A DNA stretch of 64,000 nucleotides. Source: Chachezhania antarctica. Its GTDB lineage: Bacteria > Pseudomonadota > Alphaproteobacteria > Rhodobacterales > Rhodobacteraceae. A program made the position numbers and the translations under genes. The notes below the pieces were generated by a model. The model worked only from the letters and a program-made list of their open reading frames with translations. It ran no database searches and was not told the origin of the DNA. Location: positions 434,001-498,000 of the forward strand of contig NZ_QZEX01000001.1 of assembly GCF_003646465.1 (NCBI RefSeq). Reading direction: 5' to 3'. Below are positions 16,018 through 24,568 of the stretch, piece by piece (within the stretch, counting starts at the first letter, position 1; each line of letters starts with the position of its first letter).

Positions 16018-17891
16018 TCCGCCGCCTCCGTCTTCGTTTCGCCGTTCTCGTCGTCGCTGTCGGTCAGCAGGAAGCCTCCCGATTGCCGTGCCCAGAACTG
16101 GGCATATAGCCCGTCCTGCGCCAGAAGCTCGTCATGCGTGCCCTCTTCCACGAGGCGGCCCTGATCCATGACGAGGATCCGGTCCATCTGCGCGATGGTC
16201 GACAGCCGGTGCGCAATCGCGATCACCGTCTTGCCTTCCATCAGACCGTACAAGACCTGCTGGATCTCGGCCTCGGCCTCGCTATCCAGCGCGCTGGTGG
16301 CTTCATCGAGCAGCAGGATCGGCGCGTTCTTGAGCATAACGCGCGCCAGCATGATCCGTTGCCGCTGCCCGCCGGAAAGCTTCACGCCGCGCTCGCCGAC
16401 ATGGGCCTCGTACCCCGTGCGGCCCTTGGGATCTTGCAGTCCAAGGATGAAGTCATGCGCGGATGCCTTGCGGGCGGCTTCGATGATCTGCTCATCGGTC
16501 GCGTCGGGGCGGCCATAGAGGATGTTGTCGCGCACCGACCGGTGGAGGAGAGAGCTGTCCTGCTGCACCATGCCGATCTGCCGCCGCAGGCTTTCCTGCG
16601 TGACATGGGCGATGTCCTGCCCGTCGATCACGATCTTGCCGGTTTCGGCGGCGTAGAACCGCAGCAGCAGCTTCACCAGCGTCGACTTGCCCGCGCCGGA
16701 CCGCCCGATCAGGCCGATCTTTTCGCCCGGCCGGATCGTCAGGTTGATCCGGTCCAGCCCGCCCGCGCCGCGCCCGTAATGGTGCGACAGGCCGTCGAGT
16801 TCGATCAGGCCGTCGGTCAGCTGAAGGTCGGTCGCGTCCTTGTCGTCGACCAGGTCGATGGGCTGGGCGATGGTTTCCATCCCTTCGGCCACGACGCCAA
16901 GTTCGCGGAAGAAGGTCGTCAGCGCCCACATGATCCAGCCGGTCATCGCGTTGAGCCGCAGGCAGAGCGCCGTCGCGGCGGCCACGGCGCCGACGGAGGT
17001 CACACCCTGACCCCACAGCAGCATGGCCCAGCCCACGACACCGACGATAAGCAGGCCGTTCAGCGTGAACAGGCCGAAATCCATCACCGTGTAGATCCGC
17101 ATTTCCTTGCGGACGGTGGTGCGAGTTTCCTCGATCGCGTCCTTGGCATAGGCCAGTTCGCGGTCGTGATGGGCGAACATCTTGACCGAATGGATGTTGG
17201 AATAACTGTCCACGATCCGCCCCGTGAGGGCCGACCGCGCATCCGATGACGCCTGGCTGGCGGGCCCGACGCGCTTCACGGTCCAGACCATCAGCGCGAA
17301 ATAGGCGAGGCTCCACAGCGCCAGCGGGATCAGCAGCAGCGTGTCGGCGGCAGCCAGCAGGACCGCGGCGCCGACAAGATAGGCCAGCGCGAAGGCGATG
17401 GCATCGAAGACCTGGAACATGACCTCGTTCGCGGCCATGGGGGTCTGCATCACGCGGTTGGCGATGCGACCGGCGAAATCGTTCTCGAACCAGCCGACCG
17501 ACTGGCGCAGCACGTGCCGATGCGCGCGCCAGCGGATCATGGTGCCGAAATTCGTCATCAGCATGTTGTTCAGCAGCAGCACCGCCACCAGATGTACGCC
17601 GGGCCGGATCAGCATGATGAACAGCGCGACCATCAGCAGTTCGAAACCATAGTTCTGCCAAAAGGCCACCGGCCCTTCGGGCAGCAGGTCGACCAGGCGG
17701 CCCATGTAGTGGATCAGCCAGATCTCGATCACCGCGACGATCACCGCCACCAGCGCGGCAAAGGCGAAGACACGCCGGAAGGGCTGCGCATAGCCCAGCA
17801 TGTTCGGCCAGAGCCGTGTCGGAGGAGAATCGTCCTGAACATAGTCGACATAGGGGTCGACGAGGTTTTCGAAGAACCGGAACATGAGCAA
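16014..17891 (-). CDS. ABC exporter half-transporter (first of a pair)
   Basis: A 625-residue half-exporter. The N-terminal FFENLVDPYVDY and about six membrane helices lead to an ATPase domain with Walker A GRSGAGKST, signature LSGGQRQRIMLARV, Walker B ILLLDEATSALDSE and switch His AIAHRLST. Unlike many heterodimeric exporters, neither member of this pair shows a degenerate ATP site. An acidic tail (DSDDENGETKTEAAE) is present. It is coupled by a 4-base overlap to the second half-transporter. A 124-base gap separates it from cca. Confidence 0.9.
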   Translation of the reverse strand: MLMFRFFENLVDPYVDYVQDDSPPTRLWPNMLGYAQPFRRVFAFAALVAVIVAVIEIWLIHYMGRLVDLLPEGPVAFWQNYGFELLMVALFIMLIRPGVHLVAVLLLNNMLMTNFGTMIRWRAHRHVLRQSVGWFENDFAGRIANRVMQTPMAANEVMFQVFDAIAFALAYLVGAAVLLAAADTLLLIPLALWSLAYFALMVWTVKRVGPASQASSDARSALTGRIVDSYSNIHSVKMFAHHDRELAYAKDAIEETRTTVRKEMRIYTVMDFGLFTLNGLLIVGVVGWAMLLWGQGVTSVGAVAAATALCLRLNAMTGWIMWALTTFFRELGVVAEGMETIAQPIDLVDDKDATDLQLTDGLIELDGLSHHYGRGAGGLDRINLTIRPGEKIGLIGRSGAGKSTLVKLLLRFYAAETGKIVIDGQDIAHVTQESLRRQIGMVQQDSSLLHRSVRDNILYGRPDATDEQIIEAARKASAHDFILGLQDPKGRTGYEAHVGERGVKLSGGQRQRIMLARVMLKNAPILLLDEATSALDSEAEAEIQQVLYGLMEGKTVIAIAHRLSTIAQMDRILVMDQGRLVEEGTHDELLAQDGLYAQFWARQSGGFLLTDSDDENGETKTEAAE

Positions 17892-18015
17892 ATTTTGCAG
17901 AGTTTTGGACCCAGACGCGGAACCGATGGGAACGGCGGCGGGGCCTCACTGAATCAAACGTTTGGCTTGGTATAGGCCGGATGGGTCTTCAGGACCAGAC
18001 AGAGGCCTGCACAGG

Positions 18016-19173
18016 TCAGCCGCGCTGGGCGAACAGCTCGTCCCTGGTCAGGGTGAATCCCGACGCGATCCACAGGTTTTCCAGCCGTTCGAGAGTGTCG
18101 CCCAGTTCGGGGCCCTGCAGGTCGGGCATCAGGTCGCGGGCCTTCAGCGGGAACCTGGCAGCCCGGCCCGCGGCCAGCCCGTCTTCGCCATGCCACGGCG
18201 TTTCGGTCAGGGCACAGCGCAGCAGCCAGCCGTCGCGCGCGTCGGCCTTCAGGCGATAGCCCATTTCCTCGGGGCTCTGGATCTCTTCCGCGGCGGTGCG
18301 GATCCGGTCGATCCGCTTGATCTCGGCCTTGGGCAGCCGCAGCGATTCCGCCACCCAGCCACCGCCAAGGGCCGCCAACCGGCGGGCGGCATCGGGTTTG
18401 ACCCCGGCTTCGCCTTCAAGATGGATCAAGGGCGCCATCGCGCGATCATCGGCCCCCGGCAGCAACGCCCCCAGCGCCCCGCATTGCCGCATCGCGGCCA
18501 CGGAAGGGGCGGGGTTCACGGCTTCCAGGAAGCGGTGCATCTCGTGGCCCACACGCTCGCGCGAGATCTTGTCGAGACCGTCGAGCGCATCGCCGATGGC
18601 GGCCAGCGCCTCGGGGTCCATCCCGGCGTCATGGTCGCCGTACCACGCGTGAAAGCGGAAATAGCGCAGCGCGCGCAGGTAATCTTCGTGCAGGCGGTCA
18701 TGCGCGTTGCCGATGAATCGCACGCGCCGGGCTTCAAGATCCGGCATGCCGCCCAGCGGATCCAAGACCGTGCCATCGGGCCGGGCATAGAGCGCGTTCA
18801 TCGTGAAATCCCGCCGGGCGGCGTCGTCGGCCACTTCGGTCGAAAAGGCCACCACGGCGCGCCGCCCGTCGGTGGCGACATCGCGGCGGAAGGTCGTGAC
18901 CTCGAACCCTTCGTGGCCCGCGACCACAGTCACCGTCCCATGAGCGATGCCGGTCGGCACGGCTTTCAGCCCGGCGGCTTCAACCAGTTCGATCACGCGT
19001 TCCGGGACGGCATCCGTCGAAATGTCGATATCCCGCAGCGGCACTTCCAGCAGCGCGTTCCGCACGCAGCCACCTACAAAAAGCGCCTGCGCCCCGCCAT
19101 CGGTCAGCGCGCGGCAGACGGCCTGCGTGTTCGGGGCAAAGACCCATTCGGCGTTGATGCGCTCCCGCGTCAT
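18016..19173 (-). CDS. cca: CCA tRNA nucleotidyltransferase / poly(A) polymerase family
   Basis: A class II nucleotidyltransferase (385 aa) that adds or repairs the 3' CCA of tRNA. ALFVGGCVRNALLEVPLRDIDIST (about residues 31-54) contains the GG motif and the DxD metal site. GIAHGTVTVVAGHEGFEVTTFR and RRDFTMNALYARPDGTVLDP complete the head domain, and the neck begins with LHEDYLRALRYFRFHAWYG. Whether it acts on CCA only or as a poly(A) polymerase cannot be decided by eye. The start MTRERINAEWVFA at 19173 lies 7 bases after the Nudix gene; an in-frame Met 14 codons upstream would overlap it. Third in hslO-Nudix-cca. Confidence 0.9.
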   Translation of the reverse strand: MTRERINAEWVFAPNTQAVCRALTDGGAQALFVGGCVRNALLEVPLRDIDISTDAVPERVIELVEAAGLKAVPTGIAHGTVTVVAGHEGFEVTTFRRDVATDGRRAVVAFSTEVADDAARRDFTMNALYARPDGTVLDPLGGMPDLEARRVRFIGNAHDRLHEDYLRALRYFRFHAWYGDHDAGMDPEALAAIGDALDGLDKISRERVGHEMHRFLEAVNPAPSVAAMRQCGALGALLPGADDRAMAPLIHLEGEAGVKPDAARRLAALGGGWVAESLRLPKAEIKRIDRIRTAAEEIQSPEEMGYRLKADARDGWLLRCALTETPWHGEDGLAAGRAARFPLKARDLMPDLQGPELGDTLERLENLWIASGFTLTRDELFAQRG

Positions 19174-19180
19174 CGGCCCG

Positions 19181-19936
19181 TCACCCGTCCGCAACAGACG
19201 CGCCGCGGCGGGCACGTTTGCCGATGTCTTCGACGGGCTCTTCGCCGCAAGCGATGGCGGCCACGGCTTCCATCCGTCCGGCCAGCCCGCGCAGCATCCG
19301 CGCGGTGGCGCCCCAGATGTAATAGGGCCCGTAGGGAACAGTGAAGTAGTGCCGCCGCACCCCGCGCCACAGGCGGCTTTCGATGATGTATTTCTCGGGC
19401 GTCATGACGTGGGAGAAGGGCACGCGGAACACCTCCTCCACCTCTCCCGGTTCGGGGGTGATGGTGAAGGGTTCGCGCACCAGCGCGATCACGGGGGTAA
19501 CGTGAAAGCCGGTGACCGTCTCGTGCGCGGGCAGCACGCCCAGCACCTCTGGCAGTTCGAAGGGCAGGCCGATCTCCTCGCGCGCTTCGCGCAGCGCGGC
19601 GGCGGAGACATCGGCATCGGCCTCCTCCTGCTTGCCGCCGGGAAAGGCGATCTGGCCCGGATGGTGGGCAAGGTGCGAGGATCGTTTCGTCAGGATCAAC
19701 TGCGGTGTGGCGCCCGTCACGTCGATGGCCACCAGCACACCGGCGGGCCGCAGCGATTTGGGCCGCATCTTCGCGACTTCTGCGGCCGCGGCCGGGTTCA
19801 GGTCGAAATCGGTGCTGTCATCGCCCGGCCGCGCGATCGCATCGCGCAGGGCATCGACCAGTGCGGCAGGGTCCTGCGGCACCGGTCGGGGCGCCGCAGA
19901 GGCATTACCGCTCGTCGTCCGGCCCGGAGGTGCCAT
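19181..19936 (-). CDS. Nudix hydrolase, CoA pyrophosphatase type
   Basis: A 251-residue Nudix protein. LILTKRSSHLAHHPGQIAFPGGK is the extended signature specific to CoA pyrophosphatases (NudL/PCD1 type), directly before the Nudix helix AALREAREEIGL (about residues 114-125). Such enzymes split CoA into phosphopantetheine and adenosine 3',5'-bisphosphate. FHVTPVIALV and EVFRVPFSHVM follow as in the family. Its start overlaps the 3' end of hslO by 32 bases, and cca begins 7 bases downstream. Confidence 0.88.
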   Translation of the reverse strand: MAPPGRTTSGNASAAPRPVPQDPAALVDALRDAIARPGDDSTDFDLNPAAAAEVAKMRPKSLRPAGVLVAIDVTGATPQLILTKRSSHLAHHPGQIAFPGGKQEEADADVSAAALREAREEIGLPFELPEVLGVLPAHETVTGFHVTPVIALVREPFTITPEPGEVEEVFRVPFSHVMTPEKYIIESRLWRGVRRHYFTVPYGPYYIWGATARMLRGLAGRMEAVAAIACGEEPVEDIGKRARRGASVADG

Positions 19937-20921
19937 CCCGGTTCTCCTCTGCCTCGAAGCCCAAGGTCGCCGGGTCCATATCGTAATGCGCGCCGCAGAA
20001 CTGGCAATCCGCCGTCACGCGCCCTTCGTCCGTCGTCATCGTGCCGATGTCGCGGGCCGAATAGATCGACAGGCTCTGCCGCACGCGCTCTTCCGAGCAG
20101 GTACACCCGAACCGTACCGCCTGCGCATCGTAGACCCTGGGTTGTTCTTCGTGGAACAGCCGCACCAGAAGGTCGGTCGGTGGGACGGTGGGGCCGATCA
20201 GTTCGATATCCTCGACCGTGTTCAGCAGCACGTTCACGCGGTTCCAGTTCTCGGCCTCGTCCCCATCCAGGATGTCGGACGGCATGAGAACCGAGCCTTC
20301 TCCGCTGCCGCCACCCGATGCCACGAAGGGCGAGGCCTTGGGCATGTGCTGGAGCATGATACCGCCCGCGCGCCAGCGTTCTTCGGCACCGGGTTGGCGC
20401 GACCGTCCATAGGACAGGGAAAACCGCGTCGGAAGCTGTTCGGACTGGGCGAAATAAGCCTCCGCACAGCGCGCAAGCGATCCGCCCGCCAGCGGGGTGA
20501 TGCCCTGGTAGGGTGTCGTGCCTTCGCCCTGGTCGATCAGGATCGCGAAATAGCCTTCGCCCACCTGGTCGAAAGGCGCGCCCTTTTCCAGACGGTCGGC
20601 ATCGAAGGTGGCATAGGCGCGGATACGGGCCGGCATGCCTTCTTCTTCCGGGGCGAAATAGTCGGTCGCGATCATCCGCACGGGGCCGTTCGACTGCACC
20701 TGCAGCGACAGCTTCCAGCGCAGCGCAACGGTCTGGCCGATCAGCGCCGTCAAGAGCGCCATCTCGGCCACCAGCGCTTCCACCTTGGGCGGGTAATCGT
20801 GTTGTTTCAGGATACCGTCCAGTACCCCGTCAAGACGCGCGACCCGGCCACGCATGTCGCAGGCGTCGAGCTGGAAGGGCAGGACAGCGTCGTCCCACGC
20901 AAGTTTGTCACCGATGGTCAT
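19905..20921 (-). CDS. hslO: Redox-regulated molecular chaperone Hsp33
   Basis: Hsp33 (338 aa) is a holdase activated by oxidative unfolding. The C-terminal zinc switch is FGCTCSEERV ... TADCQFCGAHYDM, giving the four Cys ligands as CxC and CxxC. The N-terminal chaperone core contains LLTALIGQTVALRWKLSLQVQ and GPVRMIATDYFA. The start MTIGDKLAWDDAVLPFQL was chosen over an upstream in-frame Met 18 codons earlier. The gene diverges from a plus-strand Nudix gene and is the first gene of hslO-Nudix-cca. Confidence 0.94.
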   Translation of the reverse strand: MTIGDKLAWDDAVLPFQLDACDMRGRVARLDGVLDGILKQHDYPPKVEALVAEMALLTALIGQTVALRWKLSLQVQSNGPVRMIATDYFAPEEEGMPARIRAYATFDADRLEKGAPFDQVGEGYFAILIDQGEGTTPYQGITPLAGGSLARCAEAYFAQSEQLPTRFSLSYGRSRQPGAEERWRAGGIMLQHMPKASPFVASGGGSGEGSVLMPSDILDGDEAENWNRVNVLLNTVEDIELIGPTVPPTDLLVRLFHEEQPRVYDAQAVRFGCTCSEERVRQSLSIYSARDIGTMTTDEGRVTADCQFCGAHYDMDPATLGFEAEENRDGTSGPDDER

Positions 20922-20999
20922 GGGGTTTCCTTGTGCGCCCGGGGTTGGCATACCGCCGCTATATAGGCTCAGCAAGGCTCGTTGAAAGGGGTCGATGAT

Positions 21000-21428
21000 T
21001 TGCGACGTTTCGGAAACCCCCCGCTTCCCGGGCAGACTTACCGCCGCCGGACCGGCGTCTACGCATTGCTACCGCGGAATGGAAAACTGCTGATAACCGA
21101 GCAATTGCGGCCCGAACCGGACCTGCAGCTGCCCGGTGGCGGCATCGATCCGGGCGAAACGCCTGTCGCCGCGCTCCACCGCGAGGTGATGGAGGAAACC
21201 GGCTGGCGCATAGCGGGTCCTCTCAGGCTGGGATCCTTCCGGCGGTTCGTCTACATGCCGGAATATGACATGTGGGCAGAAAAGATCTGCCTGATCTACA
21301 TCGCCCGCCCCACGCGCACCGTCGGACCGCCCAGCGAGCCGCACCACCTGCCCCTGTGGATGGACGCGGACGTGGCGGCGCGAAAGCTGGGGAATGCGGG
21401 CGACCGTTACTACGCCGGGTTGCTCTGA
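21000..21428 (+). CDS. Nudix hydrolase (ADP-ribose/nucleotide pyrophosphatase-like)
   Basis: A compact 142-residue Nudix protein. The complete Nudix box is LPGGGIDPGETPVAALHREVMEETGW (written here in overlapping form; core GETPVAALHREVMEETGW, about residues 51-68). The substrate is not predictable. The start is uncertain: TTG at 21000 has AAAGGGG 8 bases upstream and gives MRRFGNPP, a natural family start, while another TTG at 20982 is possible. It diverges from hslO with under 100 bases between starts. Confidence 0.8.
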   Translation: MRRFGNPPLPGQTYRRRTGVYALLPRNGKLLITEQLRPEPDLQLPGGGIDPGETPVAALHREVMEETGWRIAGPLRLGSFRRFVYMPEYDMWAEKICLIYIARPTRTVGPPSEPHHLPLWMDADVAARKLGNAGDRYYAGLL

Positions 21429-21575
21429 CCGTGCTGCACAAGACGGCCCGAGAGATCCGGTGAACGCCCGGCTTTCGCTATCAGGGCTGCTGCCGCAGTT
21501 GCGGCGCAGGATTCCTTGGGCCTATATAACTCCTGAGGCGGAAGTTATCTGGTGAGCGTGCAAGGAGTTGCGTAG

Positions 21576-22184
21576 ATGGAAAAACCTGTCCTGACCTTCC
21601 CCGAAGACGTGGCCGATTGGGTTTGCGCTCATTATGCCGAGGCCGATGTGATCCTTGAATATGGATCGGGCGGATCGACCGTTTACGGCTCGGAAATGGA
21701 AGGCAAGACGATCTATTCCGTCGAAAGCGATGCGGACTGGGCGACCAATCTGCAGCACTATCTTGACCGGTCTCCCGAGACCAGGTCGCATCCGCTCCTG
21801 CAGCATGTCGATGTCGGCAAGGTGGGACGCTGGGGGCGACCGGTCGATAACACAGGCTGGCGGCAATACCACAAGTACCCGGTGTCGATCTGGGACCGGG
21901 AAAATTTCGTGCAGCCGGAACTCGTGCTGGTCGATGGCCTGTTCCGCGTGGCCTGCGTGCTTACGACGATGGTCAAGACGAAGGCCACGGTCGAACTTCT
22001 GTTCGACGATTTCATGAACCCGCGCGAGGATCTGAAGACGGTGCGGCCGCGTTGGCAGGCGCTTCTGGATTTCATCGAGCCGGTCGAGATCAAGGGCCGG
22101 ATGGCAAAATTCATAATTGAGCCGCAATCTCTCCCTCCTGAGCACTTTGCCACCGCTTTGGCGATGTTTTTTCGACGGTACTGA
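21576..22184 (+). CDS. Small SAM-methyltransferase-like protein of unknown function
   Basis: A 202-residue protein. ILEYGSGGSTVYGSEMEGKTIYSVESDADWA (positions 26-56; the key part is EYGSGGST and the acidic E at the end of strand 2) resembles the SAM-binding region of class I methyltransferases. VLVDGLFRVACVLTTM parallels motif IV with an Asp. No clear catalytic motif follows. A TATATAAC box overlaps an ATAACT...AGTTAT inverted repeat (21526-21548) just upstream, a possible regulated promoter, and AAGGAG precedes the ATG. It opens the glycosyltransferase island and is probably involved in the same surface-polymer chemistry, by context only. Confidence 0.65.
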   Translation: MEKPVLTFPEDVADWVCAHYAEADVILEYGSGGSTVYGSEMEGKTIYSVESDADWATNLQHYLDRSPETRSHPLLQHVDVGKVGRWGRPVDNTGWRQYHKYPVSIWDRENFVQPELVLVDGLFRVACVLTTMVKTKATVELLFDDFMNPREDLKTVRPRWQALLDFIEPVEIKGRMAKFIIEPQSLPPEHFATALAMFFRRY

Positions 22185-22336
22185 CCGAACAGACCCCAAA
22201 ATTGGCCGATACTCGCAGTGATCCCTGATGATGCCTGTTTCTTAAGGCGTCGGGATTGTCTATAGACGTGACGTGAAATTGGACCCAGGACAGGCCGCCG
22301 CGCCCGCCCGGACCAAGACAGGAAGGCAGTGGCAAC

Positions 22337-23503
22337 GTGCACGCGAATGTTCTGGATCTGACCTTGTCGTCCTACGTGTTCCAACCCGGCAACGTGGTAT
22401 TGACGCGGGACCGGCTGGGAACGTGGGAGTCCCGCTCTCCCGGCTATGACGAGCGGTTCGACTACTACACCTTGATCTACGACGTGTTCTACGACGAGAC
22501 CGCACAGAAGGTCATAGCCATCTGCCCGGCCCTGATGAATTTCGAACGCCTGATCAACGAAGCGGAATTCGCCATCGACAACGATTCCGTTCCGGTCGCG
22601 TCGATCGAAAAGACGTCGAAGGGCACGGCGCGCGGCAGCCTGATCATGTTCGATTGGCCGCAGGACAAGGGCATTCCGCAGTTTCTCGAGATCAAGCACC
22701 CGCTGTTTTCCGGTGTCATGGCCATCAACCGGACGCACCGCGATCACTTCAAGGGCTGCAACGCGCTCTACGCGATCTCGAAGAACAACCGTCTTGACTG
22801 GATCGCCGACTGGCTTGCCTATCACGTCGCCGAACATGGCGCCAACGCGGTGGTCATCTACGACAACAACTCGACAGACTACACGATGGACGCGCTGGCC
22901 GACACGATTGCCGGTGTCGACGGGATCGAGCGTGCCGCCATCGTTCGCGCGAATTTCCCGTTCGGTCCGTCAGGCGAACAGCAGACGAACTACAATTCCA
23001 AGTTCCTGCACATGACGATGGTGGAATATGGCCGCCGCACCCTTCTAACGGAAGCGCGGGCGGTGCTGAACGTCGATATCGATGAACTGGTCTACTCCAA
23101 GACAGGGGAATCGATTTTCGACGCCACGGTGAAGTCGGAAAAAGGCTATGTCCGCATGAAAGGGCAGTGGGTCTATACCCCGCGGCCCGAACAGGGACAG
23201 GGGCATGCTGTGCGTCACGCCGATCACTGCTTCATCCGCACCGATCTGCGCCGCGGCGTGCACCGCAAATACTGCGTGGCGCCGAAAGGGCCGCTGGAAG
23301 GGTGGCCGTGGCTGACCCACCGCATCGTGTCGCGCAAGGACGTGCCGAATTCGGACTTCGGGCTTTGGCACTTTCGCGGTGTCTCCAACAGTTGGGATTA
23401 CGACCGGGCCGATTTCGACGATGCGGTGCTGGAAAAGGATGATCGGCTGATCAAGACCATGGCGCGGAATTTCGGGCCCGGCGCCACCGCCACCGTGGCA
23501 TGA
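22337..23503 (+). CDS. Family 2-like glycosyltransferase (Glyco_tranf_2_4 type)
   Basis: A 388-residue cytoplasmic glycosyltransferase. After a 145-residue N-terminal region of unknown role, the GT-A fold starts at RLDWIADWLAYHVAEHGANAV with the nucleotide-sugar loop VIYDNNSTDYT (about 173-183). The metal-binding DxD is NVDIDEL (247-249). HRKYCVAPKGPLEGWPWLTH is characteristic of this subgroup. The GTG start at 22337 has AGGAAGG 10 bases upstream. The sugar donor and acceptor are unknown. It shares its GT-A layout with the degenerate N-terminal domain of the 779-residue protein downstream, evidence of local duplication. Confidence 0.85.
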   Translation: MHANVLDLTLSSYVFQPGNVVLTRDRLGTWESRSPGYDERFDYYTLIYDVFYDETAQKVIAICPALMNFERLINEAEFAIDNDSVPVASIEKTSKGTARGSLIMFDWPQDKGIPQFLEIKHPLFSGVMAINRTHRDHFKGCNALYAISKNNRLDWIADWLAYHVAEHGANAVVIYDNNSTDYTMDALADTIAGVDGIERAAIVRANFPFGPSGEQQTNYNSKFLHMTMVEYGRRTLLTEARAVLNVDIDELVYSKTGESIFDATVKSEKGYVRMKGQWVYTPRPEQGQGHAVRHADHCFIRTDLRRGVHRKYCVAPKGPLEGWPWLTHRIVSRKDVPNSDFGLWHFRGVSNSWDYDRADFDDAVLEKDDRLIKTMARNFGPGATATVA

Positions 23504-23646
23504 ACCGTTCCGGACGACGAAACGGAACTGCGATCAGGAGCGACCTGTGTTGATGGTGATCGATTGTCCTTGCGCCAGTTGCCCGGCCTTTGCCGGGATG
23601 CCCGCGCGAGGGATGATGTACTTCAGGACGAACGGCAAAGAATAAC

Positions 23647-24537
23647 ATGCCGACCAGACCAACGCTTGCTTTGCATATCGGCACGATCCACGACGGGGCC
23701 GACGGGCTGACCCCCGCGCTGCGCGACAATGGCGCGCTTCTGACGCCGCTTGGCAGTGCCGTGCCGCGCAAGCGGTTCTATTCCGCCCGGCTGGAAGAGG
23801 TCGCCTTCACGCAGGTGGAGAAGCCTGCAACGCTGGGTGAACTGGCCCCGTTGTGGAAAGGCACCAAGGACGGCGCACGGCCGCTTCACCGGTTCATGTC
23901 GATGCCGGATACCATCGGCGACGAGGCGGACCTGTCGCAATCGCAGGCTTTCTTCCCCGGTGCCGCGGCCGGACCGACCGCCCTGCGCCGGTATTTCGAA
24001 GGCGAAATCGACACGACCTTCCTGCTCGGCCTCGTCAATCCCGCAACCCTGATCAGCCGTGCCTGTGCGGGCGCCGAAGATGAAGCGTTGTCTGCCGGGC
24101 TTTCGACGATCCCGCCCGACAGCCTGTCGTGGCTGGACGTCGTCACCGCGATTCGCGTGGCCAATCCCGAGACACCGATCGTGATCTGGACCCGGGAACA
24201 GCTTCCGTTTGTCTGGCCGCAATTGATGCATGTCGCGGCCGGGCTCGATACCATGGTGATGACCGAACGGACAACCGACGGGCTGATCGGGCTTCTGCCG
24301 GACGAGGCAATGACATCGCTGAAAGAGTTCGTGGCCCGGGAAGACCTTGTCGAGCCATCGTCGCTGGCGAGGGTGTTCAAGATCTACATGGAGCATTTCG
24401 CCGATCCGGAAACACTGAACGAAGTGATCGAGGTGCCGGGCTGGGATGCGGAAACCGTGCGGGGGATCACCGAACGTTATCACGAGGACGTGGAGGCGAT
24501 CGCGACGCTGGATGGCGTCACGGTGCTGACCGCATGA
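23647..24537 (+). CDS. Unrecognised 296-residue protein in glycosyltransferase island
   Basis: I do not recognise the family with certainty. The N-terminus LALHIGTIHDGADGLTPALR with GALLTPLGSAVPRKRFY recalls the opening of proteins from other roseobacters that lie beside family 2 glycosyltransferases and are loosely sulfotransferase-like. There is no clear PAPS-binding P-loop. SWLDVVTAIRVANPETPIVIW and FVWPQLMHVAAGLD form the best conserved-looking block (about 159-202). No signal peptide or membrane helix is seen. It lies 31 bases before the 779-residue glycosyltransferase gene, and its codon use resembles the neighbours, so it is probably a true gene co-transcribed with it. Confidence 0.7.
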   Translation: MPTRPTLALHIGTIHDGADGLTPALRDNGALLTPLGSAVPRKRFYSARLEEVAFTQVEKPATLGELAPLWKGTKDGARPLHRFMSMPDTIGDEADLSQSQAFFPGAAAGPTALRRYFEGEIDTTFLLGLVNPATLISRACAGAEDEALSAGLSTIPPDSLSWLDVVTAIRVANPETPIVIWTREQLPFVWPQLMHVAAGLDTMVMTERTTDGLIGLLPDEAMTSLKEFVAREDLVEPSSLARVFKIYMEHFADPETLNEVIEVPGWDAETVRGITERYHEDVEAIATLDGVTVLTA

Positions 24538-24568
24538 TCCGGACCTCCGGATACACACGGGGATCGCG

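Noticed and set aside
13561-16164. 867-codon plus-strand open frame opposite the RNA methyltransferase and ABC exporter genes
   Set aside because: It lies antisense to genes with clear family motifs and has a His/Arg/Gln/Pro-rich, low-complexity product typical of the stop-poor antisense frame in GC-rich DNA.
14149-17891. Idea that the ABC pair is the type I exporter for the calcium-repeat esterase
   Set aside because: Lacks an adaptor and outer-membrane factor nearby, and the domain type is MsbA/multidrug; no linkage to the esterase gene.
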